Part shown: positions 1 to 4,696 of the stretch, one piece after another
How positions within the stretch are numbered: position 1 is the first letter of the stretch
Layout of the letters: every line of letters begins with the position of its first letter
Made by a program: the position numbers and the translations under genes
Notes under the pieces: model-generated
Told to the model about the DNA's origin: nothing
What the model saw: only the letters and a program-made list of their open reading frames with translations
Databases searched by the model: none
Assembly (NCBI GenBank): GCA_964415185.1
Contig: CAYPZI010000146.1
Span: forward strand, 1-6,914
From: CAYVBJ01 sp964415185
GTDB taxonomy: Bacteria > Bacteroidota > Rhodothermia > Balneolales > Balneolaceae
Direction: 5' to 3'
Length of the DNA stretch: 6,914 nt

Positions 1-200
1 ATCCGATCAACTACAATGATTCCGATGATGAGGGAAATCCTGTTGGACTCGAAACAACCTGGACAACATCAGACCAAAATGTGGATGACGGATTTTTCAG
101 GGTACGTTTACAACATCAGCCCGATATTAAATCATCCTCAACGACCGTTAATGACGGGGATACAGATATCGACATCACCTTTACTCTCGTAATTCAGTAA
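1..200 (+). CDS. C-terminal fragment of a secreted/lipoprotein-like beta-sandwich protein (5' end outside window)
   Basis: The reading frame beginning at base 3 is open to a TAA at 198-200 and gives 65 residues. It is rich in Asp, Asn, Thr and Ser, with alternating hydrophobic residues typical of an extracytoplasmic beta-sandwich, and ends DIDITFTLVIQ. The pieces NPVGLET.W, FRVRLQHQPDIKS and the terminal DGDTDID.TF resemble the C-terminus of a secreted Bacteroidota-type family, often labelled 'type 1 periplasmic binding fold superfamily', that I recall near TonB-dependent receptors. That match is from memory. The signal peptide and N-terminal part lie upstream of the window, so function cannot be judged. 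Frame 1 is also open to a TAA at 190-192, but its product is not protein-like. A strong terminator 20 bases after the stop shows this is the last gene of its transcription unit. Confidence 0.68.
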   Translation, partial: PINYNDSDDEGNPVGLETTWTTSDQNVDDGFFRVRLQHQPDIKSSSTTVNDGDTDIDITFTLVIQ

Positions 201-220
201 TTCAAGTGATTCGAATTATA

Positions 221-255
221 AAAGCCCGGCTTTCATAATATGCCGGGCTTTTTTT
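221..255 (+). terminator. Rho-independent terminator after the first gene
   Basis: AAAGCCCGGC (221-230) pairs perfectly with GCCGGGCTTT (242-251) across an 11-base loop, and the right arm runs into seven consecutive T (249-255). It begins 20 bases after the TAA at 198-200, so it is well placed to end the upstream transcript. Confidence 0.93.
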
Positions 256-257
256 AT

Positions 258-608
258 ATCCTGAAAAAAAACCTTTTCACCCATTAAGTGCCCTTTAAGA
301 GTATTCTATCTGGTTGATTGGGGGTAAAATTTATCTATGCTGCCTTATCTCTAAAAACAGGTGGCTTTGATGCGGCTTCAATTATTTTCGTTTGACAATC
401 ATCTGAAAACATATTACTCCTAACGAAGCTTCGGATTTCAGTAACAAATACCCATATAACTTTAATTAAAATTTAAATTTGATTAAGTTATAATTTTAAA
501 ATTTTATTCAAAGTTTGACGGATTTGTGATGGCTTTCTCCTCTGATGGGTTTAATATAATTCTCACAAGACGGCAATTTATAAAAGGTTAACTACTTGAT
601 AAATATAA
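258..608. other. Gene-free AT-rich intergenic region
   Basis: No convincing gene is visible in these 351 bases. Bases 461-508 contain only two G and no C and include the 12-base palindrome AATTTTAAAATT (492-503). Such DNA is likely curved and could act as an UP-type element for the promoter of the downstream operon. A second palindrome, CGAAGCTTCG, lies at 424-433. The only coding-like signal is a 25-codon minus-strand frame (412 to 335) with a good AGGAG before its ATG, which I do not accept as a gene. No repeats, tRNA or transposon ends were seen. Confidence 0.6.
532..566 (+). promoter_or_regulatory. Possible promoter for the membrane protein/flavoprotein operon
   Basis: A perfect TATAAT lies at 555-560, about 50 bases before the ATG at 609. 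The expected -35 position (about 532-537, GCTTTC) matches poorly. TTGACG at 515-520 is too far upstream (34-base spacer). The box sits just downstream of the AT-rich tract. Consensus rules for this lineage differ from E. coli, so the start site (about 567) is a guess. Confidence 0.35.
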
Positions 609-944
609 ATGGAAATTTTACAGACTATCTATGACTGGTTTATGGGTTTGGGTGAGGAGTATGGAGTGAACCCGATCGTTTTCGGATCGATCTATGTAGG
701 TGCGGTTCCTTTCTTTTCTCTTTCAATTGCGTGGCTGGTAAAAAATTACAGGCAGGGAAAATCGATTGTATTACCCTCGATGAGTGCTACATTTTTCTTC
801 ATCTCCGCTTACCTGTACCTGATGATTGCCGGTCAAAATGTGCCCTGGTGGGTTTACGGAGTAGTTGTCGGGCTCGTCATTTATGGTGCGTGGTCTACTT
901 ACAAAAAAGTTAAATCTCAAATAAAAGAAAAGGAAAATAAATAA
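609..944 (+). CDS. Small integral membrane protein with three predicted spans, paired with a flavin disulfide oxidoreductase
   Basis: The product is 111 residues and I do not recognise a named family. Three hydrophobic segments are visible: about 22-44 (NPIVFGSIYVGAVPFFSLSI), 53-74 and 79-97. The loop KNYRQGK (45-51) and the C-tail KKVKSQIKEKENK are basic, while the N-terminus is acidic (two Glu at 16-17), so the positive-inside rule predicts N-out, C-in in the inner membrane. No signal peptide, Cys, His-rich motif or CxxC is present, which argues against it carrying metal or redox centres itself. The first ATG gives a start without a well-spaced Shine-Dalgarno; the AAAAGG at 582-587 is about 21 bases away. 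Its stop overlaps the next gene's start (TAATG), so the two are almost certainly co-translated. A role as membrane anchor or partner of the flavoprotein is inference from that pairing only. Confidence 0.85.
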   Translation: MEILQTIYDWFMGLGEEYGVNPIVFGSIYVGAVPFFSLSIAWLVKNYRQGKSIVLPSMSATFFFISAYLYLMIAGQNVPWWVYGVVVGLVIYGAWSTYKKVKSQIKEKENK

Positions 945-2425
945 TGGCTAAATATGATTATGACGCTCTTGTTTTGGGTGGGGGAGCCGCCGGATTGACA
1001 GCATCAGGCATTGCCGCAAATTTTGGGGCTAAAACAATGATGGTAGAAAAGCACAGGCTCGGCGGTGACTGCACCTGGACGGGATGTGTGCCCAGCAAAA
1101 CACTTCTGAAAGCTGCTTCCATTGTGCATAATATGAAAAAAGCAGCGGCACATGGCCTTACTTCAACAAAAATTGAAGTGGATCTTGCCAAGGTGATGGC
1201 ACATGTTGATTCCGTCAGGCGGGAAATTTATGAAGATGCCGATGCCCCTGAAATTTTTGAAGAGATGGGTATTGATGTGGTACATGGAGAAGCTGCATTT
1301 ACAGATCCCCATACTGTAAAGATAGTTAAGGAAGATGGTTCGGAGCAGGAGGTAAGTTCGAAGTATATTTACATTTGTACCGGTGCTAAAGCATTTGTGC
1401 CTCCAATTGATGGAGTTGATACAGTGGATTATCTCACAAACGAATCGTTGTTTGAGATAAATCACCTGCCTGAAAAACTGATAATTGCCGGTGCCGGCCC
1501 AATCGGAGCTGAAATGGCTCAAAGTTTTGCAAGATTGGGGTCGGAAGTTGAAGTTGCGGATATGGCACCGGGTATTCTCATGAACGATGACCCGGAGCTG
1601 ACTTCCATCCTGAAAAGTAAGCTTGAAGATGAGGGTGTAAAATATCATCTGAACAGCATGGTAGAAAAAATTGAAAAATCCGGTAACGAAATTCTTGTGC
1701 ACCTGTCTCAGGATAACAAAAATAAGGTGTTGAAAGGAACCGACCTTTTAATGGCAACCGGGCGCAAGGCTAATGTTGATTCGTTAAATCTTGATGCCGC
1801 TGGAGTTAACTATTCCGGCAGAGGGGTGGAAGTAGATGACAAATGCAGGACCAATGTGAGCCACATCTATGCCGTAGGCGATGTTACCGGCCGGTATCAG
1901 TTTACTCACATGAGTGAGCATATGGCAAAGGTTGCAACTACAAATTCACTGATTAAGATTCCATCAAAAATTGATAAAAAGCATGTGCCCTGGGTTACCT
2001 ATACAGACCCGGAATTGGGCCATGTGGGGGCAACAGCCAAAGAGCTGGATGAGAATGGAGTTCAATACCAGGTATACCGATTTCCATTTTCAAAGATTGA
2101 CCGGGCGGTGACCGATGGAAAATCAACCGGGTGGATCAAAATCTATGCAAAGAAATGGAACGGAAAAATACTGGGAGTTAACGTTCTTGGCGCTCATGCA
2201 GGTGAAATGATCTCCGAATATGCATTGGCAATGAGAAATGGCGTCACGCTGCGGAACATAGCCGATACAATCCATCCTTATCCGTCTTATGGATTGGGTG
2301 TCAGAAGAGCGGCAGACCAATGGTACATCAAAAACCAGTCGGAAACCGTAGTTAAATGGATCCAATGGATTTTCGGTTATCGTGGGATCATACCCGATTA
2401 CAGTGACCCGGAAAGAATTGTTTAA
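944..2425 (+). CDS. Mercuric-reductase-like FAD/NAD(P) pyridine nucleotide-disulfide oxidoreductase (class I)
   Basis: The 493-residue soluble flavoprotein belongs to the dihydrolipoamide dehydrogenase/glutathione reductase/MerA superfamily. Visible in order are the FAD-binding GGGAAG (12-17); the redox-active disulfide GGDCTWTGCVPSK with C43 and C48; an ATG-type CTGAKA (145-150); the second dinucleotide fold GAGPIGAE (183-190), with Asp206 at the end of its second strand favouring NADH over NADPH; ATGRK (271-275); the FAD-contact YAVGDVTG (309-316); and the C-terminal interface domain. At the catalytic HxHP position of lipoamide dehydrogenases it reads HPYP (444-447), so the base His is Tyr446, the state found in MerA. 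It lacks MerA's C-terminal vicinal Cys pair and N-terminal HMA domain, ending instead in a WIQWIFGYRG-type tail. True mercury reduction is therefore unlikely and the substrate is unknown. AAAAGGA about 10 bases upstream serves as RBS; the start overlaps the upstream membrane-protein stop by one base. Confidence 0.93.
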   Translation: MAKYDYDALVLGGGAAGLTASGIAANFGAKTMMVEKHRLGGDCTWTGCVPSKTLLKAASIVHNMKKAAAHGLTSTKIEVDLAKVMAHVDSVRREIYEDADAPEIFEEMGIDVVHGEAAFTDPHTVKIVKEDGSEQEVSSKYIYICTGAKAFVPPIDGVDTVDYLTNESLFEINHLPEKLIIAGAGPIGAEMAQSFARLGSEVEVADMAPGILMNDDPELTSILKSKLEDEGVKYHLNSMVEKIEKSGNEILVHLSQDNKNKVLKGTDLLMATGRKANVDSLNLDAAGVNYSGRGVEVDDKCRTNVSHIYAVGDVTGRYQFTHMSEHMAKVATTNSLIKIPSKIDKKHVPWVTYTDPELGHVGATAKELDENGVQYQVYRFPFSKIDRAVTDGKSTGWIKIYAKKWNGKILGVNVLGAHAGEMISEYALAMRNGVTLRNIADTIHPYPSYGLGVRRAADQWYIKNQSETVVKWIQWIFGYRGIIPDYSDPERIV

Positions 2426-2460
2426 CCCGGATTGTTAACGAAAACAAGTTCTGATATAAA

Positions 2461-2487
2461 AAAAGCCGCTGATTAGCGGCTTTTTTT
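2461..2487. terminator. Bidirectional intrinsic terminator between convergent genes
   Basis: AAAAGCCGCT (2461-2470) pairs with AGCGGCTTTT (2475-2484) around a GATT loop. T runs from 2481 to 2487 on the plus strand, and seven A (2458-2464) give the matching U run for minus-strand transcripts. It therefore closes the flavoprotein operon (stop at 2425) and the cold-shock gene (stop at 2516) from opposite sides. Confidence 0.93.
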
Positions 2488-2515
2488 GAATAAATTTGGC
2501 TTAGAGCATGCAGGA

Positions 2516-2725
2516 TTAGCCTACTCGCCTGACTTCCTGAGCACTTAGTCCTTTAGGAGTTTCTTCTACGAGGAATTCAACCTCTTCACCATCTCTCAGT
2601 CCTTCATCGTAACCGAGATTTTCTATGTTGTTGCGATGAACAAAAATGTCTTTTGATCCATCATCAGGTTCGATAAATCCGAAGCCTTTTTCAGCATCGA
2701 ACCATTTTATTTTACCGTATTGCAT
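2516..2725 (-). CDS. Cold-shock-domain protein (CspA family)
   Basis: The 69-residue product is a single cold-shock OB-fold that binds single-stranded RNA/DNA and acts as an RNA chaperone in the cytoplasm. RNP1 is KGFGFI (13-18) and RNP2 is DIFVH (26-30), with the conserved KWF at 7-9 and PDDGSKDIF linking them. Length matches the family (65-75). The ATG at 2725 is chosen because the domain starts three residues later. The frame stays open for another 50 codons back to a TTG at 2875 but contains no other ATG, and a 119-residue form would be atypical. It is the last gene before the bidirectional terminator and lies 172 bases downstream of the exonuclease stop. That gap carries a likely promoter and a leader of roughly 100 bases, as is usual for cold-inducible csp genes. 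Whether this copy is cold-induced or constitutive cannot be told. Confidence 0.95.
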   Translation of the reverse strand: MQYGKIKWFDAEKGFGFIEPDDGSKDIFVHRNNIENLGYDEGLRDGEEVEFLVEETPKGLSAQEVRRVG

Positions 2726-2867
2726 AAATTGTACTATGTTTAGAACATCGCGTGAAAAGAGTTGAAATAATGGATTAGCTCTCGCCTCTCTTAATACCTC
2801 AATGTACTTTTTTAAACGACGTGTGTTATTAAGAATTAAATATATATTTGTTGTTTTAGCAAACAAC
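2726..2867 (-). promoter_or_regulatory. Likely csp promoter and long 5' leader
   Basis: Read on the minus strand, TTGTTT (2866-2861) and TATATT (2844-2839) are separated by 16 bases, predicting a start near 2832 and a leader of about 107 bases. The -35 candidate lies inside a perfect 7-base inverted repeat, GTTGTTT-TAGC-AAACAAC (2850-2867 in plus-strand order). A small hairpin, ATGTT-TAG-AACAT (2736-2748), ends 10 bases from the ATG and could hide the ribosome site. Long structured leaders are known to control csp mRNAs by temperature. The element assignments here are inference from sequence inspection. Confidence 0.45.
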
Positions 2868-2897
2868 TGTATCAAGATATTAAATAATTTGCATTTA

Positions 2898-3623
2898 TTA
2901 TAATGAATCTGTCGTTTTTTCTGATTGTATCTCTTTTAATTTGTTTACAGCCCGTTTATTTAAATTTTCATAGAGTTCTTCCGGCAAATCTCCTGTGGTA
3001 TATTTCATTTTCAACCATACAATGTAAGTTGCCATAACATCTTCATGACAGTAGGTTTCAATTTTATCGAGCTCATCATTTCTGAACATTTCGAGAACTT
3101 CATTTCCTTCGCCGGTCTGTTTAAAGGGGATGTTTATCAAGTGCCCCAAATGTTTGAGCTTTGGATATGAACTGGCACCATAATTACTGAATTCATCCAT
3201 CAGGTCAACGTTGGATTTACTGAATCGATACCGGATATCATAATGATTCAGCCTGAGCGGCATTTGCATATTATGTTTCATGGCCCGGTAAGTAATGAGC
3301 GGAAGGTCAAAACCACGCCCGTTATGGTGAATAAGTCCAAAATCCTTATAAGTAAGCAGAGCGTTAAATAATTCTTCAAGCCCTGTTTTTTCATCTTTTC
3401 CCGACCAGCTCACTTTTTGTAAAGGGCGCCCGTTGTTTTCAATCCATAATCCCACCCACGAAATTATTCTGTGATACATAGGCGGTAAAAATCCGCTTTT
3501 ATTGTTTGCCAGCTCTTCCGAAGCTGCAACCAAAATGGCATCATCATCTGAATCGGTATCGTTCATTACATTTCGAATGAACTCAAAATCCGGTATTGTC
3601 TCAACATCAAATACAAAAAACAT
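2898..3623 (-). CDS. PolB-type DEDDy 3'-5' exonuclease (predicted PolB-like exonuclease family)
   Basis: The 241-residue product looks like the stand-alone 3'-5' exonuclease family related to the proofreading domain of DNA polymerase B (Pfam DNA_pol_B_exo2 type). All three exonuclease motifs are present: Exo I FDVETIP with D6 and E8; Exo II HHNGRGFDLPLI with N101 and D106; and Exo III YCHED with Y191 and D195, the tyrosine placing it in the DEDDy class. Two metal ions would be held by the acidic residues. No polymerase domain is attached. The ATG at 3623 is preferred: it puts the first beta strand (MFFVFDVET) at the N-terminus, as is usual, and starts four bases after the asparaginase stop. 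The longer TTG start at 3689 would add 22 polar residues overlapping asparaginase codons. The natural substrate (DNA or RNA ends, repair or turnover) is not known for the family with certainty. Confidence 0.9.
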   Translation of the reverse strand: MFFVFDVETIPDFEFIRNVMNDTDSDDDAILVAASEELANNKSGFLPPMYHRIISWVGLWIENNGRPLQKVSWSGKDEKTGLEELFNALLTYKDFGLIHHNGRGFDLPLITYRAMKHNMQMPLRLNHYDIRYRFSKSNVDLMDEFSNYGASSYPKLKHLGHLINIPFKQTGEGNEVLEMFRNDELDKIETYCHEDVMATYIVWLKMKYTTGDLPEELYENLNKRAVNKLKEIQSEKTTDSL

Positions 3624-3627
3624 GGAA

Positions 3628-4623
3628 TTATCGGCTTCGTTCTCCGGTGAGGTTTCTGTTAAATTGCTCAATGAATTCATCATCCGCAAGTTTGCATCCC
3701 AATAAAAACATTAATTTTGTAATAACCGCTTCGGTTGTCATGTCACCTGCACTCAGGGCACCAAGCCGGAGTGCCTCGCGCCCGCTTTTATATTGCTTCA
3801 GGTCCACAGCATCATAAGGAGCCTGAGATGTTATAACAAGATGAACACCCTTTTTTTTACATCGTTCTATGAATGGTAAAAGTGAAGATTTTTCTTTGAT
3901 CGGAAAGTTGCCTGTTCCAAATGCTTCAACCACAATCGCTTTTGCCGCAGCCAAATCCAGGCAGTTTAGAAATTTAGGGTTCAAGCCGGGAAAAATTTTT
4001 ATAAGCTGAACCGAATTGTCAAAATAAGGTTTACATACCGGGCCGGGTTTAATTTGATCGTACTCTTGAAAGATTTCAATTTCAAGGCCAATTTCTGCAA
4101 GATGGTTAAAATTCGGTGAACTGAAAGCGTCAAAATCTCCGATAGTCATTTTGGTACAGCGGTTTCCCCTGAAAAGGTGGTCGTTAAAACAGATGGCAAC
4201 TTCCGGAACCGGTTTTGTAGCCAATTCAATTGAATTGATAAGATTCCGCCGGGCATCACTTCTCAGGTTGCTCATGGGGACCTGGCTGCCTGTAAGAATG
4301 ACCGGCTTGCCCAGGTTTTGTAGAGCAAATGAAAGGGCTGACGCAGTGTAGGCCATGGTGTCTGTGCCATGAAGAATCACAAATCCGTCAAATTGGTGAT
4401 AGCGTTCAAAAATGTATCTTGCCAATTCAGTCCAATGATGATGATTGATGTCGGAACTATCTTCAAAAAAGATTTTGCCGATCTCCAAATGTGCGAGTGA
4501 ATAAAGTTCCGGAATTTCATCCCGAATCAGCTTAGCCCACTTACCCTGGTCCAGTTCAGCACCGTGTTTGCTGAGATGCATAGCTATGGTGCCGCCTGTT
4601 TGAAGTAAAAGTATTTTTTTCAT
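3628..4623 (-). CDS. ansA: Type I (cytoplasmic) L-asparaginase
   Basis: The 331-residue enzyme hydrolyses L-asparagine to aspartate and ammonia. The first catalytic motif is TGGTI (9-13) with nucleophile Thr12. The second is HGTDTMAYTAS (85-95) with Thr87 and Asp88. The catalytic lysine is Lys158 in LFRGNRCTKM, closely matching the E. coli type I form, and is followed by DFDAFSSPN. There is no signal peptide, which with the RGNR..K..DFDAF signature indicates the cytoplasmic AnsA type rather than periplasmic AnsB. Length fits the 330-340 of the family. The product starts directly at the first strand (MKKILLLQTGG), so the ATG at 4623 is secure. It is the first gene of the minus-strand block, is followed after four bases by the exonuclease, and is divergent from the EF-G-like gene across a short gap with a palindrome over its probable -10 box. 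The C-terminus is intact. Confidence 0.95.
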   Translation of the reverse strand: MKKILLLQTGGTIAMHLSKHGAELDQGKWAKLIRDEIPELYSLAHLEIGKIFFEDSSDINHHHWTELARYIFERYHQFDGFVILHGTDTMAYTASALSFALQNLGKPVILTGSQVPMSNLRSDARRNLINSIELATKPVPEVAICFNDHLFRGNRCTKMTIGDFDAFSSPNFNHLAEIGLEIEIFQEYDQIKPGPVCKPYFDNSVQLIKIFPGLNPKFLNCLDLAAAKAIVVEAFGTGNFPIKEKSSLLPFIERCKKKGVHLVITSQAPYDAVDLKQYKSGREALRLGALSAGDMTTEAVITKLMFLLGCKLADDEFIEQFNRNLTGERSR

Positions 4624-4696
4624 ATTGCATTCAAATTACAATATTATAAATTGTAATGTAATGAACTAAAGTGATAACCGTGACAGGAGTTAGCAA
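4624..4696. promoter_or_regulatory. Divergent promoter region with a perfect inverted repeat
   Basis: ATTACAAT (4635-4642) and ATTGTAAT (4650-4657) form a perfect 8-base inverted repeat with a 7-base centre, ATTATAA. On the minus strand the centre contains TATAAT (4648-4643), a consensus -10 for ansA that predicts a start near 4637 and a very short leader; its -35 is weak. On the plus strand TATTAT (4642-4647) is a possible -10 for the EF-G-like gene. AGGAG (4685-4689), seven bases before the ATG at 4697, is the clearest Shine-Dalgarno in the window. The arm spacing (15 bases centre to centre) could suit a dimeric regulator, or the repeat may be chance in AT-rich DNA. Confidence 0.5.

Noticed and set aside
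335..412. 25-codon minus-strand frame (ATG at 412) preceded by AGGAG at a good distance, starting MFSDDCQTK.
   Set aside because: It is too short, has no recognisable family, no hydrophobic segment and no supporting neighbour. A good RBS-like string by chance in AT-rich intergenic DNA is quite possible. Only conservation would rescue it.
1163..1702. 179-codon open frame antisense to the flavoprotein gene.
   Set aside because: The translation is rich in Phe, Cys, His and Asn with no domain pattern, and it lies wholly opposite a well-supported gene. It is a shadow frame.
2726..2875. Extension of the cold-shock protein to a TTG start, making a 119-residue product.
   Set aside because: The ATG at 2725 gives a standard 69-residue Csp, and the extended start has no clear RBS and would lie upstream of the likely transcription start. 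It is kept only as an open question in the findings.
3624..3689. Longer exonuclease start (TTG at 3689) overlapping the asparaginase gene.
   Set aside because: The 22 extra residues are polar and unlike a fold element, while the ATG at 3623 begins directly at the Exo I strand.
3851..3858. Run of eight T (eight A in the ansA reading direction), a possible slippage or frameshift site.
   Set aside because: The asparaginase frame is continuous and of full length with conserved sequence on both sides, so there is no sign of programmed or mutational frameshifting.
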